From assembly GCF_027942865.1 (NCBI RefSeq), contig NC_134524.1, positions 27,504,536 to 27,568,535 of the forward strand: DNA of 64,000 nt, in the 5' to 3' direction. Each line of letters begins with the position of its first letter. The stretch's first letter is position 1. Positions 23,290 through 34,032 of the stretch are shown one piece after another. Position numbers and translations under genes: made by a program. Origin of the DNA: Odontesthes bonariensis (Eukaryota > Chordata > Actinopteri > Atheriniformes > Atherinopsidae). The notes below the pieces were generated by a model. That model saw nothing but the letters and a program-made list of their open reading frames with translations, did not search any database and was not told where the DNA came from.

Positions 23290-24540
23290 TGTGTTTAATT
23301 TCTGATGAAAAACACCCATTCTGGATTCCAAATCTTTTTATTTCTTTTTTTTTTACCTGAGCAGCCTTGTTTACAATGTGTCAGAAAATTCCACAGTTGC
23401 TGCAGATTTGTCATTTGCACATCTATGATGCAAATCTCCCAGTCCACAGCATCCCAAAGGTGCTCTATTGGATTGAGATCTGGTCCCTGTGTAGGCCATT
23501 GGAGTACAGTGAACTCATTGTCATATTCAAGAAACCATTTTGAGATGATATGAGCTTTGTGACATTGTGCATCATCCTGCTGGAAATAGCCATCAGAAGA
23601 TGGGTACACAGTGGTCATAAAGGGATGGACATGGTCAGCAACAATACTCAGGTAGACTGCGGCATTTAAACGATGCTCAATTGGTACTAAGGGGCCCAAA
23701 GTGTGCTAAGCAAATATCCCCCACACCATTACACCACCACCAGCAGCCTGAACCATTGATACAAGGCAGGATGGATTCATGCTTTCATGTTGTTTACGCC
23801 AAATTCTGACCTTACCATCTGAATGTCGCAGCCGAAATCGAGACTCCTCAGACCAGGCAACGTTTTTCCAATCTTCTATTGTCCAATTTTGGTGAGCCTG
23901 TGCGAATTGTAGTCTAAGCTTTCTGTTCTTAGCTCACAGTAGTGGCACCTGCTGTGGTCTTCTGCTGCTTTAGCCCATCTTCTTCAAGGTTCCATGTGTT
24001 GTGCGTTCAGAGATGGTATTCTGGACTCCTTGGTTGTAACAAGTGGTTATTTGAGTTACTGTTGCCTTCCTATCATCTCAAACCAGTCTGCCCATTCTCC
24101 TCTGACCTTTCACATCAACAAGGCATTTTCGTCCACACAACTGCCGCTGGATATTTTCTCTTTTTTGGACCATTCTCTGTAAACCCTAGAGATGGCTGTG
24201 CGTGAAAATCCCAGTAGATCAGCAGTTTCTGAAATACTTAGACCAACCAGTCTGGCACCGACAACCATGCCACGTTCATAGTCACTTAAATCCCCTTTCT
24301 TCCACCATTCTGATGCTCGGTTTGAACTTCAGCAAGTTGTCTTGACCACCTCTACATGCCTAAATGCATTGAGTTGCGGCCATGCGATTGGGTAATTAGC
24401 TTTTTGTGTTAATATGCAATTGAACAGGTGTACCTGTTCAGGAAGGATTTGCATCCCAGTTTACAGCTAGGAAAAACTGACTAAAGCTGAACAAACCTGT
24501 CACGCTCAGACTACAGAACTGGATTTAAAAAAAAAAAAGC
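23290..24540 (-). mobile_element. Dead Tc1-like transposon
   Basis: On the minus strand the region reads, through several stops, an N-terminal helix-turn-helix part (GDLSDYERGMVVGARLVGLS, then a LLGFSRTAISRVYREW block) and then, in the 23,295-23,699 ORF, the catalytic end QQDDAQCHKAH...WPTQGPDLNPIEHLWDAV. The order and wording are those of Tc1 transposases. Stops in the middle show it is inactive. It lies just downstream of the rbm4 copy 1 polyadenylation signal. Confidence 0.85.
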
Positions 24541-27236
24541 GATAATAGTCAAATACAACGGAAAGAAATTCTTGACCGTTTTGACTTTGCTTCGGTTCAT
24601 GTCTTATTTCAAGAATCCTCAAATCCATCTTCCAAGATTTTTGGTGGCATAACCTGCCATACATCTTTAAAATCAGACTAAATGAACTCTACAACAAAAA
24701 TGTATTTTATAATGATCATCATGTTGTGCCAGCGTTGATCAGGTGAAAGCCAGATGTTTCCTACTATTCTCATGTGTTGGCGCAGAGCATCTGTAACTGA
24801 AACCTGCAGCCCCCTCATTCTCATTATATTATCGTTGTCTAAGCTTATATGTTGGTCATAAAACTGACATGCTTGTGTTGTGCAGTGATTGAATCTGGCT
24901 CATCTTGAGTCTGTTGGCGACCGAATAGCTGTTTCTTGCCTCAGTCCTCAGCTTTAATTGCCAACATTGTATTTAGTCATTTAAAGTGATTTTCTTTGGA
25001 ACAGAAGAATTATTTCTTGGACTTTGCGATGACTAGTGATTCTGAGGACTTTGGACCGTTACGCTCAATTTGCACTCTTCATTTTGATCAAAATCCCAAT
25101 TCACATCTGTCACCTCTTCATGTCAATATTTAGACTTTGTGAATTTGCACCACAAATTGCTTGCAATCTTGGTGTTCTCAGTATTTTTGCCCTTCGTAGG
25201 TTGTTAGACTATATACAGGAGATGTCAACTCATGGTAAGTCATCCTCAGAAGATGTCCAAAATCCTAAAGAAACAAGGTATCCTATATACTGTTTAAACC
25301 GTACCTCTTAACAGATAGTAATACCACAGTTTAAAAAAATCCTGGTATTGGATTCATGCTGCTGTTTACTTGGCATTGAGGACATTTTGTTTTTTAGTCT
25401 ACAAGCTAATACAGTTTTGTAGTGCTCTTTAATGTTGCATTATTAGACAACAGGAAACCTAAGTTTTGGCTGTCTTTTTGTTTTATTTTTCTATAACAAG
25501 TTGATTTTCTTAGTGAATTTGTCAATGTAACTTTGGCAGAAGGCAATAAATGGAATTGTTGGCTGATGTCATTAACGGCCACTTGTGGATATCATTGACT
25601 CTGCATCTTTTTCCACAGGCTTGTTTCTCCAGTGATGGTCTCGAGGGGATTGGAAATTGGAGTTCAAATTGGAGTTTGAGCTGGAGAAATGTGAACAGGC
25701 TGTCCTGTAGTTAAAGGTAAAACAGCATTCGATCATGTGGTCCATTTTATATACATTTAGTCTGTGAGGCCCTTAAAGGACTTTTTGAACTATGACTGAT
25801 GAATCTTTATTTTTACAGGAAGCGTAGTCCTCCTGTGGGAGTTTGGTCCATTGGTTGATTAGCTGAAAAAGAATGCCATGGAAACCCTGCTTGTTTCCAT
25901 CTTTATTCTTTGCAGCTGACAACACTATGAGAGTTTTGGTATAGTTTTTGTGCCTTTGTTGAAGAACAAAAAAAACCAAAAGGAACAAAGAAGTACATAA
26001 CAAGTGAATGCTTTATTTAAACAACATTTGATTTGATGTGTTATCTGTTTAGCCTTTATTGTTTTTTTCTAAATGAGCATTAAATTTGTGTGAAACTTTT
26101 TTAAATCTTTTTTTTTTTTTAAACCCTAATACTTTTAAAACAGTCTGTCACTTTTTTATGTTTAGTAAATAAACTATTTGTTTTCTAAAACTTAAAATGT
26201 CCTGTCATTTTACTTGTCTCAAAGATTATCGTTGCTCTTTTGTGAACTTTTGGAAGCTGTGGGATACTTTCTCTTCAGTGGTGGGGTGCAACACCACTGT
26301 CATAAAAACAAATGTTGGTGTGAGCCCTGCAAATGTACAGCCATACACATGAATGTTGCTGTCATGTTAAAAAGGCCACAAAGACGCCATCAAATGCCCA
26401 CAAATTTGTCCAGCGACGATAAAGAAAGATGGAGTGTTGTGGGGCTGAACATCATGAACTATGGTATCTATGTCCCTGGATGCTCAAGTAATGTACATAA
26501 CAGAAGTCAGTATACTTTAAAATGAGTCAGAAGCACATGGTTTTAAGGTTCAAAAACTTGTTTAGTGTTGCTTTATTAACCTGCAGTGTGTTGGAACCAG
26601 TTCTGACATGGATTCATTGAGAGATGGATTCCATCCTGTACAAGTAGTGTAGATGGATAGATGTTACAAGTTTTGCTTTGGGAAACATGGATCTGATTGA
26701 ATTTATTTTTAGTAAACTGGAAAGTAAAGCTTTCACTTCTACCAAAGAGTGAAACGTGTAATTTTCTCTTCCCCTTTTCAGAAGCCTTGCTTAATGACTG
26801 AAGTTGCTTCGGGTCTTATTAGTTTCCCTTTAAGCATACTTCCTTCTCAATGGACTTTTAAGAGATCATGGTGAAGGCTGGAATTTCAGACTGCATGGTT
26901 TTATGGGGGGTGTTGAAGAAGTGCAACAAGTGCCTGAATGACAGCAATTAGTTTCCAAACATTTATGGCTTTTGTTCTCTCTCCTGAAGCTTGCTGTTAC
27001 TGTCATAAGTGATTGTTGCAACAGTTACATGAAAATGTCTTATTGCATCTCCTGGCTGTAAACTCGGCACATAAAATAAACCAACTGAACTTTGTTTTTA
27101 AGACCTCAATAAATAGCATGAGTTTATTGACTTAACCAGTGCACATTATGTCTACAGTCGAGTGTCGTCTTAACATGAGAGTTAGCAGAATGAAGTCTAA
27201 CATTACTCAAATCCAGCTGAGGTGGGATGCACAACC
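24541..27236. other. Intergenic DNA, no gene recognised
   Basis: The short ORFs at 25,036-25,311 and 26,214-26,525 resemble nothing I know. AATAAA-type signals occur near 25,550, 26,168 and 27,075. Given the long 3' UTRs of the other two rbm4 genes, part of this could be distal rbm4 copy 1 UTR, but no splice pair is convincing. Confidence 0.4.
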
Positions 27237-28465
27237 ACAGTGTTACAGCAGAATTTGTTTTTGTATGATCATGTCACTTGAAAAGTTGTGGGAGTACATT
27301 TACTCAATCCCATTTTTGGGGAATTTGTACTTGAGGTTGATAGCATTTTATGTCATATAATAGTAAATGTAAGCACATCCATGAAAAGCACTTGCACTCT
27401 TTCAGAGGTAAATATTTTAATTTAATAATCTTTTTTTGAAAGTAAAAATCTGGCTCATACTGGACAAGCAAAGTGATTCATGAATACCTCCTCCACTGGT
27501 ATCTAAGAATTTCCCGCATTTAGTTTTTTCTTTGCTAGGCTCATGTTGTCACTGTAACCCGAGCTCAAAGATAGCAAGAGCCACTTTTTCTCAGTCAGAT
27601 CAAGAAAAACCTGCTTCCACAGACTCAATTGCATTGTGTTTGAGGTAAAGTGCTTGTCCTTGAATTATTTGTGGGTTGTATGGTGGTGTGTTGGTTAGCA
27701 CCGTTGCCTCACAGCGAGAGGGTTTCAGGTTCAACTCCCTGTTGGGGCCTTTCTGTGTGGAGTTTGCTTGTTCTCCCTGTGTATGCGTGGGTTCTCTCTG
27801 GGTACTCTGGCTGCCTCCCACTGTTAATTGGTGTCTCTAGGAGTGAGCGTGTGTGTGGTTGTTTGTCTCTGTGTGACCCTGTGATGGACTGGCAACCTGT
27901 CCAGGGTGTACCCTGCCTCTTGCCCGATGACCGCTGGGATAGGCTCCAGCGCCCCTGCGACCTGACCGACAGATTAAGCGGCTATAGAAAATCAATGAAT
28001 TGTTTGTGACTAACGATATTCAACAATGGGCAAGAAAAGAAGTTGCACAAAAACTACTTATTTGCTGAAGTTGGAAATGAAGAAGCAAGTACAGTAGCTT
28101 TAACACATCACGACATTTACATATTAAAAGTAACAAAGCATTAGTAAGATTGTATCTTTGACATAGCCATGATAGACACAAGAGTTAAAATAATGCTATT
28201 TCACATTTAAAAGTGGCATCTTAATCAATTCTGCTCTTCTAATGTAACGAGTGGAAAGAAATTTATGTTGCCTTGAAGTTCAGTATGTGGGTAAATAAGA
28301 ATCATCAAGAGGTGAATGTTCATCATGAATAACATACAGGAGTCTCATCAGTCTCCTGGGGGACAAGCGCTCCGATGTCAGCTGTGAAATTGTTCATCAA
28401 GCCTGTGTCCATGACAGGTGTCACAATGGGCTCACATGTGCATCTCTCCCTGGATGGAGGCACTG
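27237..28465. repeat. Duplication block, copy A (tifa downstream sequence, interrupted)
   Basis: 27,237-27,623 and 28,150-28,465 recur downstream as 29,535-29,922 plus 29,923-30,100 and again as 30,101-30,360 plus 30,361-30,692. Only here are the two parts separated, by 526 bp that include an interspersed repeat. Near identity of the copies indicates recent duplication. Confidence 0.85.
27672..28005 (+). repeat. Common teleost interspersed repeat, nearly complete
   Basis: Contains the familiar phrases TGGTTAGCACCGTTGCCTCA, TGTGTGGAGTTTGCTTGTTC and GGATAGGCTCCAGC in order. The same family recurs at 48,935-49,058, 54,716-54,880, 57,817-58,190 (reverse) and 61,930-62,060. It has no coding capacity. 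I do not assign a class. Confidence 0.75.
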
Positions 28466-28471
28466 CCAGCA
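28323..28471 (-). pseudogene. Duplicated 3' end of tifa (about 49 codons), broken
   Basis: This is the last part of the tifa reading frame, including the TRAF6-binding tail, and matches 30,550-30,698 of the intact gene. It stops abruptly where the rbm4-derived block begins. It has no start or FHA core and so cannot make the adaptor. Read on the other strand, it supplies the first residues of the chimeric ORF. Confidence 0.9.
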
Positions 28472-29372
28472 AAGGGAAGAACCAGGGTCCAGTGAAGCTT
28501 CACATAGCTAATGTTGAAAAGGGGTTTGATAAAGAGCTGCGTGACCTGTTTGAAGAGTACGGCACAGTCACAGAATGTTCGATTGTTAAGAACTTTGCCT
28601 TTGTGCACATGCCCAATTATGATGAGGCCATGGATGCTCTGCAGGGCCTGGATAACACAGATTTTCAAGGTAAGTGAGTTTGACAATGTAGTCTATGTTT
28701 GAAGCTTGGGGAGTTTCTGTTCTAGGTCTTGAGATTTTAGGGAAAATGTTTTTCTTTCTCTCAGGAAAGCGCATTCACGTTCAGGTATCAAACAGCAGGC
28801 CGAGGGGGCTTCCTGAGGAGGAGGAATATCTACAGCTACTAGGCAGAGGAGTCTATTATCCTCCTCGCTATCCAGGGGAGAGGCCTGAGCCGCCCTACAG
28901 AGGTCGCTCCTCTGTTTACCCCCCTCCTCCTCTCCCTCCACTCGTTCCCCCCAGACGACCACCTTATCCCGACCGTGGTTATGGCAAGAGAGATGCCTAC
29001 CATCTTGTTGATTACTATGAGAAATACAGAGCCCGTCCATACGGCGCTGCAGGCTATGATGACAGGCGTGCCATTCCTCCTCCTCCGCCTCCTCCGTCGG
29101 CACTTGTCAAAGAGCGACTAGGAATGGGACCGCTTGACCCATATGAGCGGCATCCACTCCCAGCTCCTTCGTCTTATGCGGTCAGGGACCGGAGCCCTAT
29201 CAGAAGACTTCCCCCTCCGCCTACTCCATCAGCAGGTAACGGGTACTCCTACGAGCGGTCTCGGCTCTCACCGATGTCCAGGACTCCGCTGTACGCGGCT
29301 CCCCGTCCCAGGGATTCTTTTTCAGAGAGAATTCCCCCCCCACCTCCACCACCTCGCTATGCAGGCTATTAG
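28375..29372 (+). CDS. Chimeric ORF: tifa antisense leader + rbm4 RRM2 and tail (300 aa), status unknown
   Basis: An ATG at 28,375, within antisense tifa sequence, opens 32 codons; the frame then passes directly into the rbm4 copy 1 reading frame. Coding segments 28,375-28,669 and 28,765-29,372 keep the rbm4 donor, acceptor and phase, giving 300 residues: a novel leader, complete RRM2 and the proline/arginine-rich tail. RRM1 is lost. The duplicated block (28,466-29,534) looks identical to 21,202-22,270, intron included. No rbm4 promoter came with it, and the UTR acceptor was left behind although the UTR donor is present. It may be an expressed new gene, an unexpressed partial copy, or an assembly artefact. 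Confidence 0.5.
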
Positions 29373-29534
29373 ACTGCAATAGTGTGGCACAAGGTGAGGG
29401 CTGCAAGGGAATGTTTCAAAACTCCATAAGTCTCTTTAATCACAAGTCTCTTTAATGTGGTGGATTAAAAAAATCTATTGATGTTTGTGTCAAAATTGAG
29501 TAAAAGCTGAATCCACAAGTTGATAGTCATGCTT
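28466..29534 (+). repeat. 1,069-bp duplicate of rbm4 copy 1
   Basis: It corresponds to 21,202-22,270 at a constant offset of 7,264 with no difference seen in coding sequence, intron or UTR. The left junction shares the six bases CCAGCA with both parents, a microhomology; the right junction (GCTT|ACAG) has none. Identity of intron and UTR points to a very young event or an assembly fault. Confidence 0.9.
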
Positions 29535-30360
29535 ACAGTGTTACAGCAGAATTTGTTTTTGTATGATCATGTCACTTGAAAAGTTGTGGGAGTACATTTA
29601 CTCAATCCCATTTTTGGGGAATTTGTACTTGAGGTTGATAGCATTTTATGTCATATAATAGTAAATGTAAGCACATCCATGAAAAGCACTTGCACTCTTT
29701 CAGAGGTAAATATTTTAATTTAATAATCTTTTTTTTGAAAGTAAAAATCTGGCTCATACTGGACAAGCAAAGTGATTCATGAATACCTCCTCCACTGGTA
29801 TCTAAGAATTTCCCGCATTTAGTTTTTTCTTTGCTAGGCTCATGTTGTCACTGTAACCCGAGCTCAAAGATAGCAAGAGCCACTTTTTCTCAGTCAGATC
29901 AAGAAAAACCTGCTTCCACAGATTGTATCTTTGACATAGCCATGATAGACACAAGAGTTAAAATAATGCTATTTCACAATAATGCTATTTCACATTTAAA
30001 AGTGGCATCTTAATCAATTCTGCTCTTCTAATGTAACGAGTGGAAAGAAATTTATGTTGCCTTGAAGTTCAGTATGTGGGTAAATAAGAATCATCAAGAG
30101 TAAATGTAAGCACATCCATGAAAAGCACTTGCACTCTTTCAGAGGTAAATATTTTAATTTAATAATCTTTTTTTGAAAGTAAAAATCTGGCTCATACTGG
30201 ACAAGCAAAGTGATTCATGAATACCTCCTCCACTGGTATCTAAGAATTTCCCGCATTTAGTTTTTTCTTTGCTAGGCTCATGTTGTCCCTGTAACCCGAG
30301 CTCAAAGATAGCAAGAGCCACTTTTTCTCAGTCAGATCAAGAAAAACCTGCTTCCACAGA
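29535..30360. repeat. Duplication block, copies B and C of tifa downstream sequence
   Basis: Copy B is 29,535-30,100 and copy C starts at 30,101, part way into the unit (equivalent to 27,364). Both lack the 526-bp segment found in copy A, and both carry an extra 16-bp repeat (ATAATGCTATTTCACA twice) absent from copy A. B and C therefore share a more recent ancestor. One base (GTCACTG/GTCCCTG) and one T-run length separate them. Confidence 0.85.
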
Positions 30361-30549
30361 TTGTATCTTTGACATAGCCATGATAGACACAAGAGTTAAA
30401 ATAATGCTATTTCACAATAATGCTATTTCACATTTAAAAGTGGCATCTTAATCAATTCTGCTCTTCTAATGTAACGAGTGGAAAGAAATTTATGTTGCCT
30501 TGAAGTTCAGTATGTGGGTAAATAAGAATCATCAAGAGGTGAATGTTCA

Positions 30550-31131
30550 TCATGAATAACATACAGGAGTCTCATCAGTCTCCTGGGGGACAAGCGCTCC
30601 GATGTCAGCTGTGAAATTGTTCATCAAGCCTGTGTCCATGACAGGTGTCACAATGGGCTCACATGTGCATCTCTCCCTGGATGGAGGCACTGCCAGCACC
30701 TCAAACTTCACTTCAAAGCTTGCCTTGGCTTCTCCAGACTCACGGATGATCAGCATCTCATACTCCCCAAACCGGATCAGAGCCTTGTCTGGGAGATCTA
30801 CTCTCTCCAGGTATCCGAGTGCTGTGCTGTTCACTGACAGTTGCCCCCTCTGGCTCAGATTCTGGATGGTGAACAGCATCATAGGGCTGTTGGGCAAGTA
30901 GTAGGCATGGAGGGCCAGCTGTTTACGGGACACTTTGGGATCTACCAGAGCGAAGGAGCAGGCCTGGGCATCACGGCCAAGCCTGAGAGGGTCATCGGCA
31001 GAGTGTCTGCTTCTGACCCCCAAGGGCAACAAACCATAAAGGCCTTTACAGCTCTGCTGTGGGTGGTAAAGCTGGAGGTGCAGACAAGTCAGAAGATCCT
31101 CCTCTGTCTCTATTGTCTGAGACACATTCAT
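30550..31131 (-). CDS. tifa: TRAF-interacting protein with FHA domain, TIFA (193 aa)
   Basis: Cytoplasmic innate immune adaptor. In mammals, ALPK1 senses bacterial ADP-heptose and phosphorylates TIFA Thr9; the FHA domain of another TIFA binds that phosphothreonine, oligomers form, and TRAF6 is recruited to activate NF-kB. The single coding exon keeps all three parts: Thr9 in an acidic setting (IETEED), an FHA core with LGR at 51-53 and VSRKQ at 67-71 and the NLSQRGQLSVNS strand, and a C-terminal PQETDE at 182-187 matching the TRAF6 motif PxExxE. Length is close to human TIFA (184). The start is the first ATG and places Thr at exactly position 9. It is transcribed opposite to its rbm4 neighbours. 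Its 3' end and downstream sequence have been duplicated several times. Confidence 0.93.
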   Translation of the reverse strand: MNVSQTIETEEDLLTCLHLQLYHPQQSCKGLYGLLPLGVRSRHSADDPLRLGRDAQACSFALVDPKVSRKQLALHAYYLPNSPMMLFTIQNLSQRGQLSVNSTALGYLERVDLPDKALIRFGEYEMLIIRESGEAKASFEVKFEVLAVPPSRERCTCEPIVTPVMDTGLMNNFTADIGALVPQETDETPVCYS

Positions 31132-32932
31132 CTTGAAGAACAGTTCCTTATGAAATTAATAGGAAAGTTATGTTCAGTGATGATATGCTGTTAACACAGA
31201 ATACAAATTAAACATTTGCGATTCAGAGAACTGAACCAGTTTTTCAGTAAAACCAAACCTATAAGGACAAAATGTCGACATAAAGAAATTATAATACACG
31301 TCTGTGCCTTACCTGAACGTTAACTTTTTAAAGATGAAAATACAGAGAGACAGTTTCCCCCAATATAAAGAGATGAAAATATTGAGACATAACTCTTTAG
31401 ACTGACAAGGAACTAACGGTCCTGCTGCAACAAGTGGAAGCAGGAAGACTCCTGACTGTTCCGCAAGCTGTTTTCTTTTATTCAGAATGGTGTCGTCATT
31501 CTCTTACTGCCCCACTCAGACATCTGCTGCTTTCAAGTATGAATCCAGCAATTCGACGTTTGCTGTTAAACCTGCATTATTTAGAAACATTATGAGAGGC
31601 AAATCATTTAACAATATATCTCATAAGTAAAAATCCGGTTGTATTACTAGTGTGGAGGAGGCAAACCAATGATCCATTATAAAACAGTGTATTTTCATTC
31701 AGATTTGTTTAGATAGTTCAAAGAAGTAAATGGAAGGGCTATTTTAGCTGGTGTTGCATGGCCAATCCAAATTAATTTAATATGTACAGCATAGTCTTAT
31801 GACGCGGAAAAATGGAAAACGCCCCACTCAACCTACTGCAAAGCTAGTCTCTTAGCATGTTTTCTTTTTTAATGAAAAGATATTTTGGATTATGTGTATT
31901 TTACCTTAACTATGTGTCCTTAAACGCAGCATTGCAACAGAAAATTCCTCTCTGATGTAACCTAAGAAGGGGAGATTTTTTCTTCTTCTTCGTCTTCACA
32001 CGTGACATTGAGCCTGCAGTATTTACAACTATATCAGAAAGCCATGCCTGAAAAATTAAATTACCCCCCCCCCCGCTCTAACACGAACATGAAAACAATT
32101 ACATTACTGGATAAGAAATCGTGGTCAGTTTGTATCCCATACAGCTGTAAGTTTGCACAGAGAAATAAATGTGTTTAATATACACATTTAAATGTAGAGG
32201 AAGTCACAGAAGACAGTTAATCGTGAACTTAATAGAACATCGAGGGTTCTGGAGGAATGGGCCACAACAACAGCACCCGTAAGTTCAGATGGCAATGTCC
32301 TTGTTTTCCACGAAGAAGACAGTACAGAGGAGATGATCTTTGCGCAAGCGTAGTTAAACGGAACGGGAAGTCGACAGAAAGAAAGCTCTAGAAAAGGGTT
32401 TGAATTCTTTGGAGAAGCTGTCGTGTGAGAAGGTAACCAGCATGTAAAATAATCACACTTGATAGATCCCATTGATAATATCTTCCAAATCTACATATTC
32501 TGTATAACGCTGAGAGTTCGTTCGCCCGCCGGCTGCTTGTGAGCTAGCCTGTGAGCTAATACGTGCGGGGTTTTCTGTGTTAGCATGGCCTGACGAGCAA
32601 GCTAAATCCGTGCTAACAACTGTTTCCCAACAGCTATCTGCCCTCAGTGTACAATTAAGATGGCAATATTACATTTTAAAGCATTTTGAATATACAAGTT
32701 GTTTTGGCTGTTCTTGTAAGGAACCTATCATTTAATGCAAGTCTGCTAATTAAGTAAAATAACTTTAAAATAAATAATTTTAGGCATTATACAATTAACC
32801 GGTAGATTGAAGATGTAACTTTGTTTATTCTGGCGAATTATTTAAGAATCTTTTACGTACTAAGTTTGACTCTCCTGTTTCTTTTCTTCCCACTTTATTT
32901 CTCCATTATTTTGTGGAAATAGATATTTAAGC
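31132..32932. other. Space between tifa and rbm4 copy 2 (divergent starts)
   Basis: A minus-strand donor (CGTTCAG|GTAAGG, at 31,312/31,313) suggests that tifa has a non-coding 5' exon, with the acceptor (TTTCATAAG) near 31,150. A C-run lies at about 32,066-32,077. Near 32,340-32,390 the phrase GCGTAG...AACGGGAAGTCGA resembles the sequence before copy 3 (40,679-40,716) and may mark the rbm4 promoter. The ORF at 32,188-32,472 is probably chance. Confidence 0.4.
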
Positions 32933-34032
32933 ATGGTGAAGATATTTGTGGGAAATCTGCCCCGAGAGGCAGACGAGGAAGAAATCAAGGCTCTCTTTAC
33001 TGAGTATGGTACAGTTACTGAATGTGCCATCATCAAAAACTTTGCCTTCGTTCATATGGATGATCGCAAAGCCGCCACCAAAGCCATCAAGAATCTGCAT
33101 CTGCACAAACTTCACGGCACCCAGATCAACGTGGAGGCCAGTCATGGGAAGAACCAGGGCTCAGTCAAGCTGCATGTAGCAAATGTAGAGAAGGGATGTG
33201 ATGATGAGCTCCGTGCTCTCTTTGAAGAGTACGGTACAGTTACAGAGTGTGCTGTGGTTAAGAATTTTGCTTTTGTACATATGCCCAACTATGACGAGGC
33301 CATGGATGCCATCAAAGGACTGGATAACACAGAGTTTCAAGGTAAGAGAGGGCTGCTATTTATAAAGAAAAGAAAAGACCTCACTGGGTTTTCTCCATTT
33401 ATGTTTTTATTTTTCCACTTATTCTAGACAAACGGATCCATGTCCAGATTTCTAAGAGTCGCCCGAGGCATGATGAGCGAGACGACTATCCCCCTCCTCC
33501 TCCAGACAGGGGCGGCTACTGGCCTCCACGGTATCCAGGAGAGCGACATGAGCCTCCACCGCCCAGCTACATGAGGGGCCGAATGATGCCCCCAGGTTAT
33601 CCCGCCCCTCCTCTTCCACCCCCTCCCCCCAGACGAGCTGTTTATCCTGACCGTCCTTATGAAGGTGACAGGGAAAGATACAGCATGGTAGATTATTATG
33701 AGAAGTACAGAGCCCGTCCGTATGGCATCCCCCCCTACGAAGACCAACGTTCTGGTATCCCACCTCCTCCCCCTCCACCCTCAGCCGTCGTCCGAGAGCG
33801 TCTTATGAGTTCGTCGCTTGACCCGTATGAGCGTCGACCCCTTCCTCCTCCTCCGCCTCCGTCATCGTACTATGCCCGAGATCGCAGCCCCATCAGGAGG
33901 GCGCCTAGCGCACCAATGCCCCCTGCCAGTAATGGCTACTCCTATGATCGTTCTGCATACGGAGTTCCACGTGCTCGGGACCCCTACGCAGACCGGCTGC
34001 CTCCGCCTCCGCCTGCACGCTACGCTTATTAG
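32933..34032 (+). CDS. rbm4: RBM4-like RNA-binding protein, copy 2 (337 aa)
   Basis: Exons 32,933-33,341 and 33,428-34,032, with the intron at the same place and phase as in copy 1. RRM1 has IFVGNL and [11 protein letters not shown]2 has KLHVANV and KNFAFVHM. The tail carries [32 protein letters not shown], several proline runs and RDRSPIRR. There is no CCHC knuckle. It is nearly identical to copy 3 in both RRMs. It differs in the tail: copy 3 has [16 protein letters not shown] where this copy has DRSAYGV, nine residues shorter. The exon 2 reading starts with D (GAC) after the split codon, against G (GGA) in copy 1. A non-coding third exon follows a donor 21 nt after the stop. Confidence 0.92.

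Noticed and set aside
29831-30451. Two almost identical 60-codon ORFs
   Set aside because: They are the same non-coding duplicated tifa downstream sequence (copies B and C), not a gene family.
30602-30901. ORF on + opposite tifa
   Set aside because: Antisense shadow of the tifa coding exon. Its first part matters only because the duplicated copy is fused to rbm4 at 28,375.
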